64,000 nucleotides of DNA. It comes from an uncultured Bacteroides sp. GTDB taxonomy: Bacteria; Bacteroidota; Bacteroidia; Bacteroidales; Bacteroidaceae. The stretch spans positions 92,885 to 156,884 of the forward strand of contig NZ_CAUFUE010000008.1 in assembly GCF_959029255.1 (NCBI RefSeq), in the 5' to 3' direction. The position numbers and the translations under genes were made by a program. The notes under the pieces are model-generated. The model had not been told where the DNA came from and did not search any database. It saw nothing but the letters and a program-made list of their open reading frames with translations. This document shows positions 1 through 8,337 of this stretch, in pieces. Position 1 is the stretch's first letter; each line of letters begins with the position of its first letter.

Positions 1-82
1 CACATTATTGATAGACAACACTTATCAGAGTTCCCTACAGGTAGGGAGTAACAGTTTCTCTTGATGGGAACGATGAAACGAA

Positions 83-784
83 TTATTCGCTTATTATCTC
101 CCTAACCAAATCCCGGTTGGCAGGATCATCGGCATTAATGACTTCTCCCAATCCCATTCCTAGCTGTTTTCGTTCTTCATCAGTCAGATAGACGGTAGTA
201 ATGGCGTCGGCAAACAACATATTGAGATTGATATAGCTGATACCCCAAAGAACATATTCCATTGTCCAGCCATATCGCTGACAGGCAAAATCAATCAAAA
301 GTCCATAAATACTCTTCCCGCCGAAGGTCACACTGTTGCTCTCCCCCTTCACACGGTTGATGCGCTCCCTCAGCACTTTATCGGCATCTATCTTAAAATA
401 CCTGACAAACTCATCCGTTTTGTCACTCGAGAGAATAAGAGACAGTAACGTCGCCAAGTCTTCCGCTTTGAGGTTTTCTTGAAATAGCGTTGCCCTCTGA
501 TACACCCTATCCGTATCCATCAAACTGCGTTTATCGTTGAAAGTAGAATAAGCGATGATGCGGCAAACAATCTCCGGTTTTTCTTTACTGATGCGTACAG
601 CTTCTGCCAAAGGATTGATAGACAACAACCGGTTGTCTATATCCAAACTCAGATACAGGTTCTTCAATATCTGGATTTTTCCCAAAGTGGGAGGATAGAT
701 GTTATACTTCCGCTTTCCCAATTCAAACCTTATCGCCTTCTCGATGATAGCATCGGAAACATTCATCTCTATCTGTTTGTCCAT
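83..784 (-). CDS. Hypothetical protein, possibly phage-derived
   Basis: I do not recognise this family. The product is about 233 residues, soluble, mostly helical and charged, with no signal peptide or membrane segment. It lies downstream of a tail-tube-like gene on the same strand and across from an S24 repressor, so a phage structural or tail-assembly role is possible but only inferred from position. I chose the ATG at 784 (MDKQIEM...). The longer reading frame, from 835, runs its first 17 residues through the left arm of a palindromic intergenic repeat that recurs near 28.65 kb, so those residues are unlikely to be coding. The gene ends 82 bases from the window edge and its downstream neighbours are not visible. 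Confidence 0.55.
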   Translation of the reverse strand: MDKQIEMNVSDAIIEKAIRFELGKRKYNIYPPTLGKIQILKNLYLSLDIDNRLLSINPLAEAVRISKEKPEIVCRIIAYSTFNDKRSLMDTDRVYQRATLFQENLKAEDLATLLSLILSSDKTDEFVRYFKIDADKVLRERINRVKGESNSVTFGGKSIYGLLIDFACQRYGWTMEYVLWGISYINLNMLFADAITTVYLTDEERKQLGMGLGEVINADDPANRDLVREIISE

Positions 785-804
785 ATCATTATTAATTAGA
801 ACAA

Positions 805-950
805 GAGGTGTGTCAAAAGTAAAATGCACTATCATTATGCTGTGTCATCCTGAGCTTGTCGAAGGATCTCTTTTCCTTTCACATAGAGAGGAGATGCTTC
901 GACTACGCTCAGCATGACAGAATGATAGGCATATTAGAATTTTGACACAA
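805..950. repeat. Nested palindromic intergenic element
   Basis: Outer arms gaggtgtgtcaaaa (805-818) and ttttgacaca (940-949) enclose a second inverted repeat (about 843-919), whose arms are tgtcatcctgagcttgtcg on the left and cgctcagcatgaca on the right. The inner arms are a family common between genes in Bacteroidetes. The outer arm is shared with the element at 28647-28795, whose interior is different. The inner arms recur, degenerate, at about 35084-35156. Confidence 0.8.
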
Positions 951-982
951 CGACTTGAATTAAAAAAACCAAAACATTATTA

Positions 983-1450
983 TCAGCCTTCCGAAGGAGC
1001 AGGAGCCATATAAGGTTTTACCTGATTGCCAGTAGCCGGTTTCAACACATCAAAGGTATATTTCCATTTCTTACCTTCAGCCGTATCAAACGTTTCTTCA
1101 ACGGATACCGTAGCCCTATCGATGAGGATACCTTCAACGGTAGGATCTTCGGGCGTGAGACGCACGGCATATTCGCCTTCAACGACTCCATCCGCATCGG
1201 AAATCGGTTTTGTACGACCTTTGGCAGCACGTACTTCAAACTCGAATACGTAGGTATTCTTTGCATACTTCACCGCTTCATTCTCACCGCCTTCAACCTT
1301 GGCTTCTTTTTTCTCACCCTTAGTAGGTGTCAACTTGGTTGAGTTTTCAACCGGATCATAAGCAACTTTTTCCCATGCAGTAGGTGCTGCACCATCAACA
1401 CCACATTTTCCAAATTCAATTGTGGGTTTTCCCCAAGATAACTGTGCCAT
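983..1450 (-). CDS. Phage tail-tube-like protein
   Basis: This 155-residue acidic protein has no signal peptide and opens MAQLSWGKPTIEFGKCG. It is predicted to be beta-rich, with alternating short strands and Gly/Asp turns. The length, the xLSWGKPT opening and the composition resemble small major tail or tail-tube proteins of Bacteroides prophages; this is a judgement from pattern, not a search. It is transcribed away from an S24-type repressor across a shared 528-base control region, an arrangement expected for a phage or phage-tail-like operon. It could equally be a domesticated remnant, since no capsid, portal or terminase gene is visible in the window. Confidence 0.5.
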   Translation of the reverse strand: MAQLSWGKPTIEFGKCGVDGAAPTAWEKVAYDPVENSTKLTPTKGEKKEAKVEGGENEAVKYAKNTYVFEFEVRAAKGRTKPISDADGVVEGEYAVRLTPEDPTVEGILIDRATVSVEETFDTAEGKKWKYTFDVLKPATGNQVKPYMAPAPSEG

Positions 1451-1780
1451 AATTTTAACGATTTAATTGTTTATTATAAATTATAAGTTAATAAAATGCG
1501 TATCCTTCATTCCAAGGATTCGCGAAATATAAAGGTTGAAAACAGTACAGACGCCTAACCTGTATGCTTACTGCTCGAAGACGATTCTTTGCGGTGTTTT
1601 CCATTAATTGTTATACATTGTACAGCTCGCAAGCCCCAACTTGCTTATGTACGTTCATTCATATTGTCAGTCACTCTCAAAAGCTTTACTTTTATAAGAG
1701 GCTTTCACATCATTTCAAGGAACTTATCTTTGAAATCTACTTTCAATCGATTATCTTTGTGATTCATTGACAGTGCAAAT

Positions 1781-1830
1781 ATACTAACTATTTTAGTATA
1801 CACACTATAAAATACTAAAATAATTAGTAT
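1781..1830. promoter_or_regulatory. Tandem operator palindromes for S24 repressor
   Basis: Two 19-base palindromes of form ATACTAA-N5-TTAGTAT sit at 1781-1799 and 1812-1830, with starts 31 bases apart (about three helical turns). A third, degenerate site (ATACTAATTATTTCAG) starts at 1935, just before the repressor ATG at 1979. The rest of the 1451-1978 gap is AT-rich and holds no gene I can support. Repeated identical half-sites beside a repressor gene suggest autoregulation and control of the divergent tail-like gene. Confidence 0.6.
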
Positions 1831-1978
1831 GTTTATATCGTTTAACGTTTGATGGCATTTACACCTTATATAATACATAAAAGGATAGTTTCAGCATAGT
1901 AAAGCAGGAATAAAGAGGTAGTACAGCTCAAATAATACTAATTATTTCAGCAACAAATAAATTAAGCTCAATGCAATT

Positions 1979-2755
1979 ATGGAATTACCAAATCAACTGG
2001 AGAAAGCCAAAGAGAAGATAGCTCAAGAGAGACTCGGAAGACTCAATAAGGCGGTTTCTTATCTGACCGCCACAGAGAAAGTATCGCAGACATCGACCCA
2101 AAAGGATGTTGCCAGGATTATGGGCTATAATAATAGCACCAATGTAAACTATGCCTTTAAAGGCAATGTCAGATACCTGACGGAAGGTTTTCTAAAAAGA
2201 TTCAATAAGGCTTTCGATGAGCTGTTTTCTGAGGATTGGCTGCTGAACGGTGAGGGTAAAATGCTTAAAAACCCCGCAATAGTTCACAATGAAGCTGTTC
2301 CTATCTTACAAGATATCGTATACGTGCCGCTGGTCAACCAGTATGCGTATGCCGGATATTTAGACGGATATACCGACATCACCTATTTGGAGCAATTACC
2401 GCAAATACCGTTTATCGTAGACCGGGAAGGACATGGAAACTATATAGCGTTCGAGGTGAAAGGAGACAGCATGAACGACGGAACCGAGGAGAGCTATCTG
2501 GAAGGAGACCGGCTTTATTGCAGGGAGATTGCGCCTTATCTCTGGGCCACTTCCAAACTGCATCTGCGCAAATGGGATTTTGTCATCGTACATACCGACG
2601 GTATTATCGTCAAACGCATCATTGACCATGATGTGGAAAACCATACTATCACCATACACTCACTGAATGATATGTATCCCGATAAAGTAATCGATTTGTG
2701 CGAGGTGAAACAAATCTTTAATGTGATAGAATCTGTCAGGCCGAGAAGAAGATAA
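1979..2755 (+). CDS. S24/LexA-like phage repressor
   Basis: This 258-residue CI/LexA-type transcriptional repressor has an N-terminal helix-turn-helix region (about residues 35-85) and a C-terminal S24 self-cleaving protease domain (about 110-250). Visible landmarks are an Ala-Gly candidate cleavage site (A125-G126), the Ser nucleophile in KGDSMND (Ser164) and a candidate catalytic Lys in GIIVKRI (Lys212). In this family DNA damage (RecA) triggers autocleavage and loss of repression. The gene is preceded by three related operator-like sites and faces the tail-like gene. It converges with the 1066-residue gene ending at 2763; no terminator is evident in the 7-base gap. Confidence 0.85.
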   Translation: MELPNQLEKAKEKIAQERLGRLNKAVSYLTATEKVSQTSTQKDVARIMGYNNSTNVNYAFKGNVRYLTEGFLKRFNKAFDELFSEDWLLNGEGKMLKNPAIVHNEAVPILQDIVYVPLVNQYAYAGYLDGYTDITYLEQLPQIPFIVDREGHGNYIAFEVKGDSMNDGTEESYLEGDRLYCREIAPYLWATSKLHLRKWDFVIVHTDGIIVKRIIDHDVENHTITIHSLNDMYPDKVIDLCEVKQIFNVIESVRPRRR

Positions 2756-2762
2756 AGGGTAT

Positions 2763-5700
2763 CTATTTTTGTAACGTAATTCCCATCAACCCAATCACCA
2801 CCTCATTGGACAGTGTCTCCAACACAAGATGGGACAATGTTTTTTGGACATTCAAAGGCATTTCAAGCAGTACTGCCGCACCGCCGTCTATCTCACGGGA
2901 AACGCCCGGGAATCCTAATTCTTCACCGAAACGGTTACTCACTTCGCCCGTTTTCAAACGTAGGCGATAGAGGGACGGAGCATGACGGTTGAAGGCTTTT
3001 CCATCTTCAAAGAAAATCTGCTCGATGGGCGGCCAGTTGTCAGGGTTGACAAGCGACAAAGAATCACAAGTACCGTCCGTATAGTAAATGCGGATAATGC
3101 CGTTGGCTATATGGCATTGTATATGGTTCGTACTTCCCGCCATCAGCAGATAGGCACGGGAGGCACTTCCCTGCAAAGGAATTTGCAAACTATCGGGATA
3201 GTTGTCCCAGAGAGATGTAAAAGCTATGTTATGTCCTTCGGCCGGAGTACGGAAAGGAATACCGAGTTTAGTTTTCAACAAACCGCCATGCACAGCGGCA
3301 CGCAGTCCCGCATCATCTATAGCGGCTGTCTTCAAGGGATGGCACCATTCTCCTATGCCCTGCTTCGGTATCTGCAAAGTGGTATAAGGCGAACGGGGTG
3401 ACAGGTACTCGTTACGGAAGATATCAGTGACATCGGCATTGAAAGCATTTTCCATAGCAACAGGAACGCATTTATCAGTCTCTACCTGTTCAAAAGGAGA
3501 AACGAGCCGAGATTCATCACACATTTCCGGCGCAGATTGTTCCAACGGAGCCCACCATTTCATTTGACCCTGTTCCATGGCAATAAAGCTGACAGGACCT
3601 TCTTTCCTGATACGGGAAGCAGGGAAATCTTCTTCCGATGAAGGAACAGTCAATAATTCACCTTTCCATTCGATATTTATTTGCAGTTCTTCACCCGCTG
3701 AAGCAGGTACAGAGACAGAAAGAGCCGGATACTGAATCGAATTATCAATTAATTTCCACGAAACGGCTTGTCCGTTCACCGTCAGGCAGGCCACCCCGGA
3801 GCGACGGGCGGGAAATTGCAACTCTAATGAATGTACAGCGGGCAGATGGTGTGTCAATGTATAATGCGACTCATCACAGGAGGAATGTTTATCCCGGACG
3901 GCAGCACCGGTCTTAAAATCGAAATCAATATCCGGCGTATGCAGCGAAGCGTACTCCCAATGATACGGCAGACCGGGACGAACCAGCAGACGACCGTTCA
4001 AGGCATCGGGCAAAATACCATAAAGTCCTTGTATAAGTACCCGTGAAGCAACTCCGATAGGGTCGCCAAAATCACGGTAACATTCTCCACGGGCAGCATC
4101 GTAGAAACTTAGTTGCCCGAAATTACCCGGACTTTCACCCAGATACATACCATCGAGGACAGAACTCTTCAACAGTTTGAAACCGGCTTCTGCACGTCCC
4201 GCCTGAAAGTAAGAAAGCGCGGTATGCATCACTTCCGCAAAGGCTACATTATTAATGCTCCACGAATAGGGAAGCCAGTCGGTAGTGGATACCGTGGCAT
4301 AACCTCCCGCATTAATTTCCTCATTATCAGAAGCCACTACGGGGATATGCGGTATTTCAGTATCCACATAGCGGGTAGCCAGATATGCCTGGAAAGAATC
4401 TGCCACCTCACTATCGATGGCATGATAGATAGTCCACACAGCCGCATCCTCGTGCAAGCGGCGATGTCCCATGAAATCCTGGAACTCTGCCCAATGGCCT
4501 TTATCTTTCAGCCAAAGCCGGGTGTTCAGCGCTTTCAATATTTTATCGGCCTCTTGCTGGTAGGGAGCAGGGTCTTCCCCTATCTTTCCTGCAATGACGG
4601 CTGCCATTTTATTGGCGCGATAGTTATAAGCCGAGCTGTGGGTGACGGCACCGCTGTTATAATAGAGCGCATCGCTTGCCCAGATGCAGGCGTACGCATC
4701 GTAAAGCCCGTCGTTATCGGGATCGAAGTTACGCTTCTCCCAGGCCAGATGCAAAGTGAGCAAAGGCCACATACGGCGTGCATAATCAAGATCGCCCGTC
4801 CAGTTGAAGTGCCACAGGAGTTCATCGATATAGCAAAGATTCATGTCATAATGGTGCATCTGATTATTGCGGCGGGGATTCCGGCAGATATACCCATTGC
4901 TGTATTGAGGTGTCCCCCACTCCTTGACGGAACGCGCCAGGGCAAGCGCAGAGTCTTGCGCAGGATGTGGAACGGTGTTGGGGACATCGGTGACCTGACT
5001 GGCGGCATAATTATCAAAATGCGTACGGGCACGGTCGTGCCAGCCCAATGCGTCACCGGTATAGGCAGCACGCCAGCCACTGAGCGGCATGCGCCAGCCT
5101 ATCGCGCCATGCAGCCACACGCCTTCTTCTCCCCAGATGCCATCGGCAGCTACGGCAAGCGCACCGCCAAGGGTGTTGAAATAAGGGTCGGGAGTAGAAA
5201 TACGGATGCGTCCGGCAAGTTCGCGACGGGCATTTTCCATTTCAATGAATTGTCCGGAGTTATTTATTTGCCGTAACTCATTATTTGAAACAGCTATATA
5301 CAGCGCCTTTTCAGATGATAGGGGACAAGTCAGTGTCTGCAATACTTTCCCATCTTCGGAGGGGTCGAAACATCCCGGAGGATCGGCTCCCATATCGCCG
5401 CTACGCGACAGTTTGTTGAGACGTATCGGAGCGTTCAAAGCTTCCAATGTGCATCCTTCCGGAAAGCCCTGCGCACGAAATTCCCATACGGCTTCTTCTT
5501 CCACCGGACTCGCCAATACGGCTATTTCCAGCAGTGCTTTTTCGCCCCAAGCATCATCCTTAAGCCTATAACTGCGACGTCCCGGAGTATAACGGGCTTC
5601 ACACCAAGCGGTTTCTTCCAACGAAGTCACTTTCCCATCAGGCAAACAGAGACGGAAGCGGATATTACGGCTATCTCTCTTCACGTACGTAGCAAAGATA

Positions 5701-5963
5701 GGACGGTCACTGGTTTCCAGCCGCCAAGCCGTAGGACTTCCATAAAGTGCACGGGTATAGCGATTCTTCCCATTGACACAGACAAAATCTTCTCCGTCCG
5801 GCAGATATTGTACGCTACGGGGCTTTCCACGCTTATGGTCGTTGTAGGAGGTAGCTCCAATCAAATCTCCCGCCTTCTTCTGGGCTTTCGAGGAAGATAC
5901 ATATTGACCAAAAGATGCGGTGCAACAAAAAGACAATAGAAGATATAAAGTAATATTTCGCAT
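2763..5963 (-). CDS. DUF4450-type secreted protein, putative glycosidase
   Basis: This 1066-residue protein starts with a Sec signal peptide (MRNITLYLLLSFCCTASFGQ), so it is periplasmic or at the surface. The central part (about residues 250-700) has the repeated helical and aromatic pattern of an (alpha/alpha)6 six-hairpin glycosidase, including W-, D- and H-rich stretches such as MHHYDMNLCYIDELLWHFNW and FDPDNDGLYDAYACIW. The remainder looks like beta-sandwich domains. I assign it to the DUF4450 group found in Bacteroides pectin and rhamnogalacturonan loci; substrate and catalytic residues are not known to me. It is the last gene of a minus-strand run with the six-hairpin lipoprotein and the GH2 enzyme upstream. 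It converges with the S24 repressor. Confidence 0.65.
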   Translation of the reverse strand: MRNITLYLLLSFCCTASFGQYVSSSKAQKKAGDLIGATSYNDHKRGKPRSVQYLPDGEDFVCVNGKNRYTRALYGSPTAWRLETSDRPIFATYVKRDSRNIRFRLCLPDGKVTSLEETAWCEARYTPGRRSYRLKDDAWGEKALLEIAVLASPVEEEAVWEFRAQGFPEGCTLEALNAPIRLNKLSRSGDMGADPPGCFDPSEDGKVLQTLTCPLSSEKALYIAVSNNELRQINNSGQFIEMENARRELAGRIRISTPDPYFNTLGGALAVAADGIWGEEGVWLHGAIGWRMPLSGWRAAYTGDALGWHDRARTHFDNYAASQVTDVPNTVPHPAQDSALALARSVKEWGTPQYSNGYICRNPRRNNQMHHYDMNLCYIDELLWHFNWTGDLDYARRMWPLLTLHLAWEKRNFDPDNDGLYDAYACIWASDALYYNSGAVTHSSAYNYRANKMAAVIAGKIGEDPAPYQQEADKILKALNTRLWLKDKGHWAEFQDFMGHRRLHEDAAVWTIYHAIDSEVADSFQAYLATRYVDTEIPHIPVVASDNEEINAGGYATVSTTDWLPYSWSINNVAFAEVMHTALSYFQAGRAEAGFKLLKSSVLDGMYLGESPGNFGQLSFYDAARGECYRDFGDPIGVASRVLIQGLYGILPDALNGRLLVRPGLPYHWEYASLHTPDIDFDFKTGAAVRDKHSSCDESHYTLTHHLPAVHSLELQFPARRSGVACLTVNGQAVSWKLIDNSIQYPALSVSVPASAGEELQINIEWKGELLTVPSSEEDFPASRIRKEGPVSFIAMEQGQMKWWAPLEQSAPEMCDESRLVSPFEQVETDKCVPVAMENAFNADVTDIFRNEYLSPRSPYTTLQIPKQGIGEWCHPLKTAAIDDAGLRAAVHGGLLKTKLGIPFRTPAEGHNIAFTSLWDNYPDSLQIPLQGSASRAYLLMAGSTNHIQCHIANGIIRIYYTDGTCDSLSLVNPDNWPPIEQIFFEDGKAFNRHAPSLYRLRLKTGEVSNRFGEELGFPGVSREIDGGAAVLLEMPLNVQKTLSHLVLETLSNEVVIGLMGITLQK

Positions 5964-5988
5964 ACTGTACAGTTATTTTTTATCAGCT

Positions 5989-6102
5989 AAATGGGAATTT
6001 GGGGAAATGAAGAACTAAGAATGAAGAATGAAGAATTTGGCTGCGCTATGCAAGTACGCCGCAAGGTAATTCTTCATTCTTAATTCTTAATTCTTCATTA
6101 AA
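5989..6102. repeat. Inverted-repeat intergenic element, copy 1
   Basis: This element of about 114 bases has arms built from gaagaat/aattcttcattc repeats around a core ttggctgcgctatgcaag. It is nearly identical to 38166-38273, the core differing at two positions. Both copies lie directly beside a stop codon of a minus-strand carbohydrate enzyme. No ORF is carried, so it is a short non-autonomous or palindromic repeat. Confidence 0.85.
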
Positions 6103-6109
6103 TTATCAT

Positions 6110-8224
6110 TTACGGCATCTTCTCCAGCCCCTCCCATCTTACGTCCCAGCTCCCGTCTTTCGGGAAACCGGGGTTTTCTACCTCGCAACCATCCCAACCG
6201 GCACACATCATGGCAACAGCCGTCAATAAGCCACCATTACCGGGCAGGTAGCAACGCAGGCGTCCATCCTGATAATTGTGGCCGTTCAGCAGATAAGTAT
6301 TCGTACGCTTATCCATCAGCAACGCCCCTACCGCTTTCTCCGGTTCACCCAGACGGGCAGCATTCATGGCAGTCATCGGATAGTCCCAACCCCAGGTTTT
6401 CCCCCAATTCCAGTTGTCCCATATCCAGTTCAGGGTATTCTTCATATAGTCCGCGCGTATCAGTTTATTCATCGGCAGAATGCCTACCGAGCCCAATACA
6501 GCCATGTGGTCACTGGTGAAACGGATATCTTTATAAGTGTCAACAGCGTCTTCGGAAGCCAGATACAGGTTATCTTCATTATAAGCCAGCGGAGAGAGTT
6601 TATCAATCAGCTCATCCCATTCCAGATTGCGTTTCTCTCCCGCACGTTCACGCCATTTCTGGGCGGTCTGCATGGCAAAATGCCAATAAGACAGTTCAAA
6701 AGGAGGATTGATGGTGGTGGCAGCCCGGAGGGTTTCCTGTGCAGGAATGGCACCTTTCAAGATATAGCGTCCGTGGAATTCATCGTAAGTGGCAAAAGAA
6801 TACATGAACTTGGCAGTTTCCTGTACCAGATGATTGTATTTCTGAATGATTTCATCCGAAGGATTGGCACGATAAACCAATTCTGCCAGATAGATGAAAT
6901 GCGGTTGTTGCCAAATCAGGAAACTCCCGACATTGGAAGGAGCCTCCGTACCGCTGGGGTCGGTCATCTTCATCCAACGTACCCCGTCAAAACCTTGGCG
7001 GCGGGCTATTTCACGGGCAACGGGTTCCACAGTTTCATACCAGCCCAATGTACGGTCGAGCAGTTCGGGATGTCCCCAAAGCGCTTGCCAGGACTGATGC
7101 CACCAAATCATTTCAAGATGGAACTTGCCAAACCAGGAATTATAGGTCAGCCCGGTTTCCTGCGGAGGAACGCTTCCGGCCGATTGAATGGCAAGTAGAT
7201 ATTGGCTGAGCACTACCCGACGCTCCAATTCCCTGGCACGCGGGTCGGTACAATGCGAGAAATCAACGGCTGCTCCGTTTTTCCAAAAGTTTGTCCAATA
7301 TTCCCCGCTAAGAGAGTCTGTTTCGGCAAATGAAGGTAATTCTTTAGCGGTCGGTTCTTTAGCGGTAAACAGACAGGAGAAAGCGAGCGTATCTTCTTCA
7401 GGCACCAACACCAGATAATTTTTCGATTTTTCTTTCAATGCGGCTTTACCTTCCCAATGAAGAGTTACATAATAGGATGTAGCATCCAATGTACGCTTCA
7501 ACACCGCATTTTGAGCATCCTGATAAATAATCTCCGTGGAATGTTTTTCATTCGCATCCCAATTACAGGCATCGTCGGCATGTCCGCCTGTGGGGTAAGG
7601 AAAACGAAGATTAATTCCGGCATGTGCACGGCTGGTGATATTACCGGAAATCATATCCTGATTAGGATGGCAAACAGTCTGTACATCGAACGCATACCCA
7701 TTCAGATTGAAATGACTGGTAATTTCTCCTTTCCAAAGATTAAGGGTTTGCCGGATATCAGTAATATCAGTAGCTTTTACACCTTCGCCCAGTTCCAGAC
7801 CGACAATGCCCAGATGCAGGCGATGGGGATTCATGCGATACCAGTTGGAAGCATCCTTCTGACGGCCTGCTTCCTTGAACTGACAGGCATAGAGTTCTTT
7901 ATGTCCACGGCCAAAATCATACTCTTTCAGGTACTCTTCCGGTTTATAATCATCGGGGTTGCCAAAGCTATGCCATCCCCACTGGCTTTGCGTACCCAAG
8001 GGCACACCTTTTTTATACAGTTCAGGAAACGTTTGCAGTCCGGTAACGTCTACCGTAAAAGCGAACTCCCCATTACCTACGGAAAGCGAAGCTAAGGAGT
8101 CGAATGCAGTAACTTGCGGGTTGTTGCGGGCCACCAATGCTTCACGGTCTATCGGAGCTTGTTTCTCCGAACCACAAGCTGTCAGCACCAAAGCGGCAAA
8201 CAAGGAATAAAAAGCCTTTTTCAT
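6110..8224 (-). CDS. Six-hairpin glycosidase-like lipoprotein
   Basis: From the chosen start (ATG at 8224) this is about 704 residues with a lipoprotein signal (MKKAFYSLFAALVLTACGSE), so it is probably anchored in a membrane. The body has the features of GH65/GH95-like (alpha/alpha)6 enzymes: an N-terminal beta-sandwich (SLSVGNGEFAFTVD) followed by a helical barrel with WWHQSWQALWGHPELL and WNWGKTWGWDYPM. I cannot assign a catalytic residue or a sugar. A longer frame begins at 8305 but would span a clear -7 promoter box (8270-8277), so the internal start is preferred; ATG 8254 is also possible. It lies between the GH2 gene and the DUF4450 gene in the pectin locus. Confidence 0.65.
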   Translation of the reverse strand: MKKAFYSLFAALVLTACGSEKQAPIDREALVARNNPQVTAFDSLASLSVGNGEFAFTVDVTGLQTFPELYKKGVPLGTQSQWGWHSFGNPDDYKPEEYLKEYDFGRGHKELYACQFKEAGRQKDASNWYRMNPHRLHLGIVGLELGEGVKATDITDIRQTLNLWKGEITSHFNLNGYAFDVQTVCHPNQDMISGNITSRAHAGINLRFPYPTGGHADDACNWDANEKHSTEIIYQDAQNAVLKRTLDATSYYVTLHWEGKAALKEKSKNYLVLVPEEDTLAFSCLFTAKEPTAKELPSFAETDSLSGEYWTNFWKNGAAVDFSHCTDPRARELERRVVLSQYLLAIQSAGSVPPQETGLTYNSWFGKFHLEMIWWHQSWQALWGHPELLDRTLGWYETVEPVAREIARRQGFDGVRWMKMTDPSGTEAPSNVGSFLIWQQPHFIYLAELVYRANPSDEIIQKYNHLVQETAKFMYSFATYDEFHGRYILKGAIPAQETLRAATTINPPFELSYWHFAMQTAQKWRERAGEKRNLEWDELIDKLSPLAYNEDNLYLASEDAVDTYKDIRFTSDHMAVLGSVGILPMNKLIRADYMKNTLNWIWDNWNWGKTWGWDYPMTAMNAARLGEPEKAVGALLMDKRTNTYLLNGHNYQDGRLRCYLPGNGGLLTAVAMMCAGWDGCEVENPGFPKDGSWDVRWEGLEKMP

Positions 8225-8269
8225 GGTATTTCTAGTGTATGTAATTAAATTCATAGTTGTGTCTGCGGG

Positions 8270-8277
8270 CAAAGATA
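8270..8277 (-). promoter_or_regulatory. Bacteroides -7 box (TATCTTTG)
   Basis: TATCTTTG on the minus strand matches the Bacteroides TAnnTTTG -7 element and would start transcription near 8263, about 40 bases before the lipoprotein start. It argues against the longer reading frame upstream. No clear -33 TTTG was found. Confidence 0.5.
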
Positions 8278-8337
8278 ACGGTTCACCGGAAACCATACTC
8301 TGCATGGTTTGGCGGAAATGATAAAGAAAATGATAAT

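Noticed and set aside
1564..1770. 68-codon ORF in the control region before the S24 repressor
   Set aside because: No start context, low-complexity composition and overlap with the AT-rich regulatory region.
4113..5276. 387-codon plus-strand open frame opposite the DUF4450 gene
   Set aside because: Lies wholly antisense to a gene with signal peptide and domain logic; its translation has no signal, motif or domain and is rich in residues typical of mirror frames.
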